Part shown: one piece after another, positions 13,396 to 22,428 of the stretch
Numbering within the stretch: position 1 is the first letter of the stretch
Layout of the letters: each line of letters starts with the position of its first letter
NCBI RefSeq assembly: GCF_002563795.1
Contig: NZ_PDJL01000006.1
Coordinates: 1-64,000 of the forward strand
Source of the DNA: Vibrio sp. ES.051
GTDB taxonomy: Bacteria; Pseudomonadota; Gammaproteobacteria; Enterobacterales; Vibrionaceae
Direction of reading: 5' to 3'
DNA: 64,000 nucleotides
Notes under the pieces: model-generated
Told to the model about the DNA's origin: nothing
The model's database searches: none
What the model saw: the letters and a program-made list of their open reading frames with translations, nothing else
Made by a program: the position numbers and the translations under genes

Positions 13396-13422
13396 AAGCC
13401 TCCCAACCCGGGAGGCTTTTTT
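13396..13422 (+). terminator. pheA transcription attenuator
   Basis: Stem AAAGCCTCCC / GGGAGGCTTT with a 4-5 nt loop and six T residues, 46 nt after the pheL stop and 16 nt before the pheA start. Together with pheL this is a complete amino-acid attenuator. Confidence 0.88.
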
Positions 13423-13437
13423 ATAAGGAAAGATTTG

Positions 13438-14616
13438 ATGACTGACCAACCTATTTCCCTCGAAGAAATTCGTTTACGTTTGAACGAGCTCGATAATGAG
13501 CTACTTAGCCTGTTATCAGAACGCCGTAAACTCAGCATTGAAGTAGCCAAGAGCAAAGTTCAAACCTCAAAGCCTGTCCGTGATGCAGCTCGAGAACAGC
13601 AGCTCTTGGTGAAGTTAATTTCTAATGGTCGTGATAAATACGAACTCGATGCTCAGTACATCACCAAGCTTTTCCATACCATCATTGAAGATTCTGTACT
13701 ACTTCAACAAAGCTACTTACAAAACTTAGTCAACCCACAACAAAGCCGAAAACCACTCGCACGTGTGGCCTTCCTTGGCTCAAAAGGCTCTTATTCGCAC
13801 TTGGCAAGCCGTGAATTCTTCAGCCGTAAAAATACAGAGCTTATTGAACTCAACTGCGAGCACTTCAAAGAAGTGACTCAAACGGTTGAGTCGGGTCATG
13901 CTGATTATGGTGTTCTGCCAATCGAAAACACCAGTTCAGGTTCCATTAATGAAGTGTATGACCTGCTGCAACACACGACGCTTTACATCGTGGGTGAGCT
14001 TACCCAACCAATCGAGCACTGCTTGGTTGCGAAAAAAGACATTCGTCTGGAAAACATTAAAACGCTGTATTCACATCCTCAGCCACACCAACAGTGCAGT
14101 GAGTTTTTAAGCCGTATGAAAGGTGTAAAACTGGAATCTTGCGCCAGCACGGCAGATGCAATGCAGAAAGTCCAAGAGATGGATCGTGATGATGTTGCTG
14201 CAATTGGTAATGCATCAAGCGGTAAGCTATACGGCTTGCAAGCCATTCAAGGCAACATCGCTAACCAAACCGAGAATCATACTCGCTTTATTGTGGTTGC
14301 TCGCAAACCGGTTGAGGTTTCAACTCAGATTCCAGCAAAAACCACGTTGATCATGTCGACCTCCCAAGAGGCAGGTTCATTGGTTGAAACGCTATTAGTG
14401 CTGCAACGTTACGGCATCAATATGACCAAGCTAGAATCACGTCCAATTATGGGTAACCCGTGGGAAGAGATGTTCTACGTAGATTTGGAATCTCATCTTG
14501 CTTCGACAGAAATGCAACAGGCACTTGAAGAGCTAACCAAAATTACTAAACACTTGAAAGTATTAGGCTGTTACCCTAGTGAGAACGTAAAGCCTACCCA
14601 AGTAAAATTGAGTTAA
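13438..14616 (+). CDS. pheA: Bifunctional chorismate mutase/prephenate dehydratase (P-protein)
   Basis: PheA converts chorismate to prephenate and then to phenylpyruvate, the committed branch to phenylalanine. The 392-residue product has an AroQ chorismate mutase domain (about 1-90; RLNELDNELLSLLSERR), a prephenate dehydratase domain (about 100-285) and a C-terminal ACT domain with the Phe-binding motif ESRP. The true start is ATG at 13438 with AAGGAAA before it; the same frame is open back to 13327 but that part is the leader and attenuator. Control is by attenuation and by Phe feedback at the ACT domain. Confidence 0.97.
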   Translation: MTDQPISLEEIRLRLNELDNELLSLLSERRKLSIEVAKSKVQTSKPVRDAAREQQLLVKLISNGRDKYELDAQYITKLFHTIIEDSVLLQQSYLQNLVNPQQSRKPLARVAFLGSKGSYSHLASREFFSRKNTELIELNCEHFKEVTQTVESGHADYGVLPIENTSSGSINEVYDLLQHTTLYIVGELTQPIEHCLVAKKDIRLENIKTLYSHPQPHQQCSEFLSRMKGVKLESCASTADAMQKVQEMDRDDVAAIGNASSGKLYGLQAIQGNIANQTENHTRFIVVARKPVEVSTQIPAKTTLIMSTSQEAGSLVETLLVLQRYGINMTKLESRPIMGNPWEEMFYVDLESHLASTEMQQALEELTKITKHLKVLGCYPSENVKPTQVKLS

Positions 14617-14640
14617 TAGACACTAGTGAGTAAAAAGATC

Positions 14641-15174
14641 ATGGCAACCCAAAAAGTTGTAATCGCATCGCTGAACCCAGCCAAAATTAATGCCGTTCAA
14701 AGTGCGTTTAACAGTGTATTTCCGCATCAAGAGTTCAACTTCATTGGCGTCAGTGTACCTAGTGAGGTCGCAGATCAACCCATGACTAATGAAGAAACTC
14801 ATCGCGGTGCACTAAACCGCGTTAAAAACGCAAAAGTAGAGATGCCAAACGCGGATTACTATGTCGGTCTCGAAGCGGGAATTGAAGCAAACGTGACGTT
14901 TGCTTGGATGGTGATTGAGTCGAATACTCACCGTGGTGAATCTCGCTCTGCAAGCTTAATGCTGCCGCCCAAAGTATTGGAAAAACTCGAACATGCGAAT
15001 GAGCTGGGAGATGTCATGGATGAGGTATTTGGTACCGAGAACATCAAACAGAAAGGTGGTGCCATCAGCCTGCTCACCCAAAACCAACTAACTCGAAGTT
15101 CGGTTTACCATCAGGCCTTGATTCTGGCTTTGATTCCATTCACGAACCCTGAGCACTTCCCTTCAAATTTATAA
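14641..15174 (+). CDS. yjjX: Inosine/xanthosine triphosphatase YjjX
   Basis: YjjX hydrolyses non-canonical purine triphosphates (ITP, XTP) to diphosphates, cleansing the nucleotide pool. From ATG 14641 the product is 177 residues, close to the family's 170-180. Marks are the N-terminal SLNPAKINAV, which contacts the base, and the conserved YYVGLEAGIE segment near residue 75. An upstream in-frame GTG at 14626 would add five residues and cannot be excluded. It lies 24 nt after pheA and may be read through from it; a strong hairpin follows. Confidence 0.9.
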   Translation: MATQKVVIASLNPAKINAVQSAFNSVFPHQEFNFIGVSVPSEVADQPMTNEETHRGALNRVKNAKVEMPNADYYVGLEAGIEANVTFAWMVIESNTHRGESRSASLMLPPKVLEKLEHANELGDVMDEVFGTENIKQKGGAISLLTQNQLTRSSVYHQALILALIPFTNPEHFPSNL

Positions 15175-15209
15175 CTTTATAACGCTCACCCTATTCGCTA
15201 GGTACGAAA

Positions 15210-15235
15210 AAGGGCGGATATTTCCGCCCTTTTTT
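15210..15235. terminator. bidirectional terminator between yjjX and trpR
   Basis: Stem AAGGGCGG / CCGCCCTT with six-base loop and T runs on both strands. It can end both the rightward yjjX transcript and the leftward slt-trpR transcript. Confidence 0.88.
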
Positions 15236-15293
15236 AACACGTTATCTTAATCACTTGTGATACCAATGCCTCAAGGCGAATGGGACTCACTGG

Positions 15294-15602
15294 CTACTTA
15301 GATACCGCAACTTGCTCTAACAAGATCTTGAGTTTGTCTTTCTCTCGATCAGATTTCGACTTTATCTCATTAGAGCCACGAGTAATAGTGGCAATACCCA
15401 CGCCAAGCATCTGGCTGATCTGACGTTGAGATAATTCTCCTTTAAGAAGCTCGTTAATAATATTAACGCGTGATATTAATGATTCTCTCTCATCACGTGA
15501 CATCAGCATGGTTAACAGCATGTCATCTTGCTCACTGTCCATGCTAGTTCGAATTAGCTCAATAATCTGTTGCCAGTCTTTGTACTCGGGTTCGTGCGAC
15601 AT
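15294..15602 (-). CDS. trpR: trp operon repressor TrpR
   Basis: TrpR is a small dimeric all-helical repressor that binds L-tryptophan and shuts trp, aroH-type and its own promoters. The 102-residue product has the helix-turn-helix region LSQRQISQMLGVGIATITRG near residues 65-85. ATG at 15602 has GTGAGG upstream; a TTG codon immediately before it would only add one residue. It follows slt by 13 nt, so it is probably expressed from the slt transcript as in other enterobacteria and vibrios. Confidence 0.96.
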   Translation of the reverse strand: MSHEPEYKDWQQIIELIRTSMDSEQDDMLLTMLMSRDERESLISRVNIINELLKGELSQRQISQMLGVGIATITRGSNEIKSKSDREKDKLKILLEQVAVSK

Positions 15603-15615
15603 CAAGTTACCTCAC

Positions 15616-17553
15616 TCAATACTTGGTATTGATCTCATGTTGATTCAAGAACGCGCCATCGATACCCAAAAGATCACGGTAATATGTTTCAAACATCAGG
15701 ATGTTTTGTACATAACCGCGCGTTTCTCTAAATGGAATAGCCTCAATAAAGGCATAAGCATCCACTTTTCCTTGGGTTCGCTCTCGCCACGTTTTTACTC
15801 TGCTAGGACCCGCATTATAAGCCGCGAGGGCAAAAATACGATTATTATCGTAATCCTCTAATAAACCTTGCAAATAATGACTACCAATTTCGATGTTTTT
15901 TCCTACGTTGTAGAGATCTTGCGTGCCTTGATAACTCAACTTGTATTTTCGGGCGGTGTACTTCGCCGTGGCGGGCATGATCTGCATAAGACCACGAGCC
16001 CCAACAGGGGAACGGGCTTCTATGTCTAATGCACTTTCTTGTCGAGCTAGGGACATCATCGTTACGGGATCAATATTGTGTTTTTTTGCATAAAAGTTAA
16101 ACCACCAGCGATGCGCAATAGGGAATCGTATTTCAATATTATCCCACATCTGCGCTTGAATACTCGCGGTCACCGTTAGGTTATGCCAACGCTTAGACGA
16201 TGCATAGGTAGCCAGCATGGCCTGTTCATCTTTCCCCACACGACGCAGCAAATGCACCCACTCACTTTTCGCTGCTGCGATTTTATCCGTCGCGATCAAC
16301 TCTTCAATACGAACTAACGAGTCTTGATATGGTTGAACCATTCGCTTATCAAACTTAACCGTATGCGTAGGGTATTTGATTGATTGTCCAATCGCATTGG
16401 CGGCTGCCACACTATAAAAGTTTCGCTGCCCGACCAAAGTTGCTAAACGCTGTTTCCCTGCGATGTCATCACCTAACGCAATTTCACTTCGTCCAAGCCA
16501 ATATTGCCAGCGAAGCGACGCTTTCTCTTCTTTATTGAGAACGGCAATCCACTCTTGTACGCCTTTCCAATCTGCGTTCTGAATCGCTAAGCGAATGCGA
16601 GTTTCAATGAGCGGTAAGTACTGGCTGGTTTTGGTTTTATCATCGCGCCACTTAGCTAGTGACTCAGACTCCGTACGGGTCAATCGAAATGCGATATAGT
16701 CAGCCAGGGCTTGCGCCTTTTCTGGAGAAAACTTCTGCCCTTTAATGACGGCATCATACGCACTCTGCGCTTGACTGGTATTCATGCGAGCTAGCTTTTC
16801 CAACGCATATTCGCTTTGCGCTCGATTAAAATCATTAGCCGGCTTTTTCTTCGCGAACTCCGCAACGCTTGAAGGGTTATCAAACAACGCCTTCATTTCT
16901 TTCGCTTGTCGCCTTGCCTGCGCGGATTTAGGCAGTTTAAGTAAGTAACTCATCAAACTGCCATTACGAGCATCAAACGCCAGTAGCATACGCTGGAGAA
17001 TCAATTCATCAGTACGTTCACCCGCCTTGTCCCATGCTGCAAATAATGGATCGCACTCGTCGGCAATACTTCTGCCCCGCAACCACATGTGCTCAGCCCC
17101 TTTAAACGCGGCGACTTTCTTACCTTGCTCTAACTGAGCTACGTAGAAAATACATTGGTAACGCTCGCCACTTGGAATGACTTTTTGAAACTCAGTAATG
17201 GTTTTCCAATCTTTTTGCTTATAAAGGTGGTTGAGGTATGGAGCGCGAACACGACGAGAAAAAGGAAACGACTCGTGCTCCGAAATAAATTCGTTTACCT
17301 GCTGTGGCGACTTTTCCGGTAACTGTCTAATAAATGTGCGGTAGTCCACATAAGGCGTCAGCGGATAGTCAGAAATTTTAGGACGAATCGAAAGGTATCC
17401 GTCGATGTCATTTTTATCTAATAACGCTTGAGCTTGCTCATAAACTTCACGCTGCTTTTCCAAGCTCAGCGCGGCATTAGCACTCAAACTCATCGCACAC
17501 AGCGCGGCGGCACAGCATACGTTTTTAGCCAATTCAGATACGTTGAATCTCAT
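15616..17553 (-). CDS. slt: Soluble lytic murein transglycosylase Slt70
   Basis: Slt is a periplasmic exo-lytic transglycosylase that cuts glycan strands to 1,6-anhydromuropeptides during wall growth and on failed cross-linking. The 645-residue product has a signal peptide ending near SLSANA, a long alpha-superhelical U domain, and a C-terminal lysozyme-like domain with the catalytic-glutamate region ARQESALD, then ARGLMQIMPATA and ALAAYNAGPSRV. The open frame runs up to 17649, but a start at 17553 (or 17562) gives a clean signal peptide with GGGA upstream. Divergent from ettA, co-transcribed with trpR. Confidence 0.94.
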   Translation of the reverse strand: MRFNVSELAKNVCCAAALCAMSLSANAALSLEKQREVYEQAQALLDKNDIDGYLSIRPKISDYPLTPYVDYRTFIRQLPEKSPQQVNEFISEHESFPFSRRVRAPYLNHLYKQKDWKTITEFQKVIPSGERYQCIFYVAQLEQGKKVAAFKGAEHMWLRGRSIADECDPLFAAWDKAGERTDELILQRMLLAFDARNGSLMSYLLKLPKSAQARRQAKEMKALFDNPSSVAEFAKKKPANDFNRAQSEYALEKLARMNTSQAQSAYDAVIKGQKFSPEKAQALADYIAFRLTRTESESLAKWRDDKTKTSQYLPLIETRIRLAIQNADWKGVQEWIAVLNKEEKASLRWQYWLGRSEIALGDDIAGKQRLATLVGQRNFYSVAAANAIGQSIKYPTHTVKFDKRMVQPYQDSLVRIEELIATDKIAAAKSEWVHLLRRVGKDEQAMLATYASSKRWHNLTVTASIQAQMWDNIEIRFPIAHRWWFNFYAKKHNIDPVTMMSLARQESALDIEARSPVGARGLMQIMPATAKYTARKYKLSYQGTQDLYNVGKNIEIGSHYLQGLLEDYDNNRIFALAAYNAGPSRVKTWRERTQGKVDAYAFIEAIPFRETRGYVQNILMFETYYRDLLGIDGAFLNQHEINTKY

Positions 17554-17923
17554 TTGTGTCATTTTCCCAGACATACACTGTACCAAGCCCATTTTCTTAG
17601 AGGAGCGGAGTTTGCAAGGCCGTTTGCGCATGCACCAGCTCCCCCCCAACCAAAATGCAGCGGTCTGTGTAAAGCAACTTAGTGTATTTAAAGTTGTATT
17701 CGTGAAACGTTAAGACGGATGAGAGAAGAAACTCCTCACTCGTACAGACCCCTCGTTATTCATAACGAATAACAAAAGTGTATACCCTAACCATGTAAGT
17801 TTCCGGTCAGCTAAAAATAAGAAAATCTTTCATAAAGGAAATTCTTGCAATGCGGTAACAAAACAAAAGCAGTTGGTATAAAATGGCAGGTTTGAATGAC
17901 AGTTAATTTAGGAACGATCGGTA

Positions 17924-19591
17924 ATGGCTGAATACGTATATACCATGTCGCGGGTGAGCAAGATTGTGCCACCTAAGCGTCAAATTCTTAAAGACATCTC
18001 TCTGAGCTTCTTCCCTGGTGCGAAAATCGGTGTTTTAGGTCTGAACGGTGCAGGTAAATCAACGTTGCTACGTATCATGGCGGGTATCGACACGGATATC
18101 GACGGTGAAGCGCGTCCACAACCAGGTCTAAACGTAGGTTACCTCCCTCAAGAGCCGGTATTAGACGAGTCAAAAACGGTTCGTGAAATCGTTGAAGAAG
18201 CGGTTGCTGACGTGGCTGACGCTCTAAAACGTCTGGATGAGGTGTATGCGGCATACGCAGAACCGGACGCAGATTTCGATGCCCTAGCCAAAGAGCAGGG
18301 TGACCTTGAAGCGTTGATTCAAGCAAAAGATGGCCACAATTTAGAGAATGCGCTTGAGCGCGCCGCAGACGCACTTCGTCTGCCAGAATGGAATCAGAAA
18401 ATTGCGAACCTATCAGGGGGAGAACGTCGCCGTGTGGCAATTTGCCGTCTTCTTCTTTCTCATCCTGACATGCTGTTACTCGATGAGCCTACCAACCACC
18501 TAGATGCAGAATCTGTTGCTTGGTTAGAGCGCTTCCTAGTGGACTACACTGGTACTGTCGTGGCCATCACCCACGACCGTTACTTCCTAGATAACGCAGC
18601 AGGCTGGATCTTAGAACTTGACCGTGGTGAAGGCATTCCATGGCAAGGTAACTACACCTCATGGTTGGAGCAAAAAGACGCGCGTCTACAACAAGAAGCG
18701 TCTCAAGAAAAAGCTCGTCAGAAAACCATTGAGAAAGAACTCGAATGGGTTCGCCAAAACCCGAAAGGTCGCCAAGCAAAATCAAAATCACGCATGGCAC
18801 GCTTTGAAGAACTGCAGAACTCTGATCACCAGAAACGTAACGAAACCAACGAGCTGTTTATCCCACCAGGTGATCGTTTAGGTGATAAGGTTATCGAAGT
18901 AAATAACCTCACCAAGTCGTTTGATGGTCGCGTTCTGATTGATGACCTGTCGTTTAGCATGCCTAAAGGTGCAATCGTCGGCATCATCGGTGCCAACGGT
19001 GCAGGTAAATCAACGCTATTTAAGATGTTAAGCGGTACAGAGCAACCAGACTCAGGCACCATTGAAATGGGTGACACGGTGAAACTGGCATCAGTCGACC
19101 AGTTCCGTGACAGCATGGACGATTCTAAAACCGTATTCCAAGAGATTTCTGAAGGCGCTGACATCATTAAAATCAACAACTTCGAAATCCCAGCTCGCGC
19201 CTACTGTTCACGCTTCAACTTCAAAGGCAGTGACCAACAGAAAATCATCGGGGAGCTATCCGGTGGTGAGCGTAACCGTGTCCACCTTGCGAAACTGCTA
19301 AAAGCCGGCGGCAACGTACTGTTGCTCGACGAGCCAACCAACGACCTTGACGTGGAAACGCTGCGTGCTCTAGAAGAAGCACTGCTAGAATTCCCTGGTT
19401 GTGCAATGGTTATCTCGCACGACCGTTGGTTCCTTGACCGTATCGCGACCCACATCATTGACTACCGTGACGAAGGCCAAGTTAACTTCTACGAAGGTAA
19501 CTACACCGAGTACATGGACTGGTTGAAGAAAACGTTGGGTCCTGAAGCCGCAGAACCACACCGCATCAAATACAAGCGTATTGCGAAGTAA
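17924..19591 (+). CDS. ettA: Energy-dependent translational throttle protein EttA
   Basis: EttA is an ABC-F protein that binds the ribosomal E site and gates the first elongation step according to the ATP/ADP ratio. The 555-residue product has no membrane part but two ABC domains: Walker A GLNGAGKST (near 40) and GANGAGKST (near 357), signatures LSGGERRRVA and LSGGERNRVH, and LLLDEPTN Walker B in both. The arm insertion and the charged linker with RQAKSKSRMARFEEL fit EttA rather than Uup. The first half of the gene uses frequent codons, fitting high expression. RBS TTAGGAACGA. Confidence 0.97.
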   Translation: MAEYVYTMSRVSKIVPPKRQILKDISLSFFPGAKIGVLGLNGAGKSTLLRIMAGIDTDIDGEARPQPGLNVGYLPQEPVLDESKTVREIVEEAVADVADALKRLDEVYAAYAEPDADFDALAKEQGDLEALIQAKDGHNLENALERAADALRLPEWNQKIANLSGGERRRVAICRLLLSHPDMLLLDEPTNHLDAESVAWLERFLVDYTGTVVAITHDRYFLDNAAGWILELDRGEGIPWQGNYTSWLEQKDARLQQEASQEKARQKTIEKELEWVRQNPKGRQAKSKSRMARFEELQNSDHQKRNETNELFIPPGDRLGDKVIEVNNLTKSFDGRVLIDDLSFSMPKGAIVGIIGANGAGKSTLFKMLSGTEQPDSGTIEMGDTVKLASVDQFRDSMDDSKTVFQEISEGADIIKINNFEIPARAYCSRFNFKGSDQQKIIGELSGGERNRVHLAKLLKAGGNVLLLDEPTNDLDVETLRALEEALLEFPGCAMVISHDRWFLDRIATHIIDYRDEGQVNFYEGNYTEYMDWLKKTLGPEAAEPHRIKYKRIAK

Positions 19592-19623
19592 TCGCGAACC
19601 ACAAAGTTTGATTGTAATTTGTA

Positions 19624-19655
19624 CAAAGGCCGCTATCATAGCGGCCTTTGTTTTC
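19624..19655 (+). terminator. intrinsic terminator after ettA
   Basis: Stem AAAGGCCGCT / AGCGGCCTTT with a short loop, followed by GTTTTCTTTG, 32 nt past the stop. Confidence 0.88.
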
Positions 19656-19820
19656 TTTGTTATAAAAAGAGCTCATTCGCTGGTCTCGTTCGTTAAGGAC
19701 ATGACACTGCACTTACGTCACTCTGTAGCGACCTCGACACTTTTCAAACAACAATCGAACATTTTTTGTTCGCATTGATATACTATTCATTCTGTTTGAA
19801 AACATGACGAGAAAGTGAAT

Positions 19821-20189
19821 ATGACAGAGAGACGACGCTTTTCACGCATTCTCCATCAACCGTCAACTAAGGTAGAGCAGCGTGACTTGGCAATCGAAGC
19901 TAGGATTCAAAATCTTTCCTTGCATGGTTTACTCATGAAAGCGGAAGAGACTGAGGCTTTGGATCCTTCCCTTCCTGTCCATGTTACTTTTTCATTTTAT
20001 CAATCCGAACAAGTAATTACGTTAAAAGCGCAAGTTGTCAATGTCTCTAAGCGTGAGATTAGGGTAAAGATCATCAACATAGACATCGAAAGCATTAGCC
20101 AACTAAAACGATTTATAGAATTGAATCTAGGCAATAACGATCTTCTGAATCGAGAGTTAGACTATCTTTCTGATTTTGGGGAAAAATAA
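19821..20189 (+). CDS. PilZ domain protein
   Basis: A 122-residue soluble protein consisting almost wholly of a PilZ domain. The two c-di-GMP contacts are visible: the arginine motif RRRFSR at residues 4-9 (RxxxR) and NLSLHG near residue 35 (D/NxSxxG). PilZ proteins act as c-di-GMP effectors; the output here is not known. ATG 19821 with GAGAAAG upstream is preferred to an in-frame GTG at 19815. It is 28 nt before an M23 endopeptidase gene on the same strand, which suggests co-expression. Confidence 0.85.
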   Translation: MTERRRFSRILHQPSTKVEQRDLAIEARIQNLSLHGLLMKAEETEALDPSLPVHVTFSFYQSEQVITLKAQVVNVSKREIRVKIINIDIESISQLKRFIELNLGNNDLLNRELDYLSDFGEK

Positions 20190-20217
20190 ATCAACGCCTA
20201 TTTAAGTAACAATAACT

Positions 20218-21219
20218 ATGTCTAAAAAAATCATCATGAAGATCCCGACGAAAGACGGCGATCAGCAGTTCTATTTGGGGCGCGGTTCGGTCCTAGCACT
20301 ATTTGCTTCGATTTTGGCATTACCCGCCGTCGTAGGCGGCGCGTGGTATCTTAACCAGCAACAAGTGCATTATCAGAACGAACTAACGCAAACCATCGCC
20401 AAGCTACACAATGAAAACGCAGAAATCACTGCCCTTTACGAGGAACAGCTTGATACCAACCACTCACTCTCTCAATCGTTAACCGAAAAAAATAACCAAA
20501 TTCAGTTATTGGGAAAACGAGTATTCGACGTCGAGTCTGTGCTTGGACTCGCAGATGAAGAGCTGATGAACGACGAGCATAATCTGGCACTAGAAGAAAG
20601 GATTGATGCCGCCGCGATCGATTCTGCCGTTCGCGCGACCATGTTTCGTTTGATCCCAAACGACAGCCCAGTAACATACCAACGCATTTCTTCCTCTTAT
20701 GGCAGCCGAATTAATCCAATTTCAGGCAAGCGGCACGTTCATACTGGAATTGATCTTACTTGTAAACGAGGTGAAGAGATCGTCGCGCCTGCAGACGGTG
20801 TCGTGGAAACCGTGCGCCCAAGTAATCAAGGCTACGGTAACTACCTGACCATTCGTCACTCATTTGGTTTCATGAGTTCCTTCGCTCATTTGCAACGTTT
20901 CAAGGTAAGAAACGGTCAGTTTGTTAGCAAAGGCGATGTGATTGCTCGATGTGGTAACTCGGGAAGCTCGACTGGCCCACACCTACATTATGAAGTGCGT
21001 TTTGTGGGTCGAGCACTCAACCCGCGATACTTGATGAAGTGGACACCAGAAAACTTCAACTACTTATTTGAGAAAGAGAAAAAGGTGAAATGGGGCCCAT
21101 TAGTTCAGTTGATTGATGATGTGGTTCGTCTGCAAGTCAACTTAACCAACTCACCCTATCGTGATACCAGTATCAACACGGCGTCGAGTGACGATAGCAG
21201 CAATACCGCGACCAACTGA
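20218..21219 (+). CDS. Membrane-anchored M23 (LytM) family peptidase
   Basis: A 333-residue protein with one N-terminal membrane segment (about 24-45), a coiled-coil region (about 50-110) and a C-terminal LytM domain. Zinc ligands are complete: HTGID (His175, Asp179) and HLHYEV (His255, His257), with SFAHLQ supplying the catalytic His224. It should therefore be an active DD-endopeptidase or glycyl-glycine-type hydrolase in the periplasm, not a degenerate EnvC/NlpD-type activator. The layout resembles vibrio wall endopeptidases, but I cannot assign a specific Shy or TagE-type name. It is paired with the PilZ gene upstream. Confidence 0.88.
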   Translation: MSKKIIMKIPTKDGDQQFYLGRGSVLALFASILALPAVVGGAWYLNQQQVHYQNELTQTIAKLHNENAEITALYEEQLDTNHSLSQSLTEKNNQIQLLGKRVFDVESVLGLADEELMNDEHNLALEERIDAAAIDSAVRATMFRLIPNDSPVTYQRISSSYGSRINPISGKRHVHTGIDLTCKRGEEIVAPADGVVETVRPSNQGYGNYLTIRHSFGFMSSFAHLQRFKVRNGQFVSKGDVIARCGNSGSSTGPHLHYEVRFVGRALNPRYLMKWTPENFNYLFEKEKKVKWGPLVQLIDDVVRLQVNLTNSPYRDTSINTASSDDSSNTATN

Positions 21220-21246
21220 TTAACTTTAACCTCTACCGTAAAATAC

Positions 21247-21273
21247 AAAAGAGCAGCTCAAACTGCTCTTTTT
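21247..21273. terminator. bidirectional terminator between the M23 gene and tyrA
   Basis: Stem AAAAGAGCAG / CTGCTCTTTT with a six-base loop and T runs on both strands, between convergent genes. Confidence 0.85.
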
Positions 21274-21275
21274 CA

Positions 21276-22403
21276 TTAACTGCGATGCATGTTGTCGTTG
21301 GCTTGCTTAAGTAAGTTCTGACTCTCGTTCATGAACTGTTGTGAATAATTACCAAACCACTCACTCACTTGTTCAAAGCTTTCGACAAATTTGGCTTTAT
21401 CTTTACTGTCCAAGATCGTTAGCGCTTCGCCAAAACGTTGGTGAAATCGCTTAATCATCTCGATATTCTCTTGAGACGAGAGAATAATGTCACCGTACAA
21501 GTTCGGATCCTGCCCAAACAGTCGACCGACCATGGCTAATTCAAGACGGTAGATAGGTGAACTCAGTTTTAATAGCTGTTCAATGTTTGGATTTTCTTTG
21601 CTCAAGTGCATGCCGTAAGCAAATGAAGTAAAGTGGCGCAGCGCTTGGATTAACGTCATACCATGGTCGTGCTCTTGCGCATCAATTTGGCACAAGCTCG
21701 CGCCCCAAATACCAAACTGCTGTAATAGCCATTGGTATTGATCGTTCCCACGCCCATCACAGTACACAATCACCTGCTTGGCAAGGCTCGGCACATCTGG
21801 ACCAAACATTGGGTGTAAACCAACCACCGGCCCTTGGTGCACATTCAACATTGCTTGTAGTGGCTTAGATTTGATAGAAGTTAGATCACACAGAATGCAG
21901 TCTTGTGGCAGATTACCTAGCTTTTCAATCACACCTTCTGTTAGGTGAATCGGCACCGTCACCACCACCAGGCCCGCATCTTTTAGGATGTCATCCGCAC
22001 GATCCCAGTCTTTGCTACCAAGCACTTTGACTTGATAACCAGATAGCTTAAACATACGTCCAAACAGACCGCCTAACTGACCATTACCACCAATAATGAC
22101 CACTGAGCGCAATTCAGGGTTCAAACACTTAAAACCGGAATCTTTTTCACTGGCATAAGACTCACGCATAGTGCGGCGAAGAATGTCTTCAATCAGCTGT
22201 GGAGGAATGCCCATTTTTTCCGCTTCGGCACGACGAGAGGCTAACATTGCAGCTTCACGATCTGGGGCATAAATTGGCAAACCGTGTTCGCTTTTTACTT
22301 CCCCAACTTTCTCTACGAGCGCCAAACGCTGAGCCAACAGCTCCAACATTTGCTTGTCGACTGCATCAATCTGATCGCGCAATGCGTTAAGTTCAACGGC
22401 CAT
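21276..22403 (-). CDS. tyrA: Bifunctional chorismate mutase/prephenate dehydrogenase (T-protein)
   Basis: TyrA converts chorismate to prephenate and then oxidatively to 4-hydroxyphenylpyruvate for tyrosine. The 375-residue product has an N-terminal AroQ mutase domain (about 1-90; [19 protein letters not shown]) and an NAD-binding dehydrogenase domain with [10 protein letters not shown] near residue 105. RBS AAGGAACATCA precedes the ATG. It is 25 nt after aroF, so the pair forms a tyrosine operon as in E. coli aroF-tyrA, presumably under the TyrR boxes upstream of aroF. Confidence 0.97.
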   Translation of the reverse strand: MAVELNALRDQIDAVDKQMLELLAQRLALVEKVGEVKSEHGLPIYAPDREAAMLASRRAEAEKMGIPPQLIEDILRRTMRESYASEKDSGFKCLNPELRSVVIIGGNGQLGGLFGRMFKLSGYQVKVLGSKDWDRADDILKDAGLVVVTVPIHLTEGVIEKLGNLPQDCILCDLTSIKSKPLQAMLNVHQGPVVGLHPMFGPDVPSLAKQVIVYCDGRGNDQYQWLLQQFGIWGASLCQIDAQEHDHGMTLIQALRHFTSFAYGMHLSKENPNIEQLLKLSSPIYRLELAMVGRLFGQDPNLYGDIILSSQENIEMIKRFHQRFGEALTILDSKDKAKFVESFEQVSEWFGNYSQQFMNESQNLLKQANDNMHRS

Positions 22404-22428
22404 TGATGTTCCTTAAATCCTTTATTAA

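Noticed and set aside
13327..13437. 37-residue N-terminal extension of PheA
   Set aside because: It covers the end of the leader peptide and the attenuator hairpin; ATG 13438 with AAGGAAA gives the normal N-terminus.
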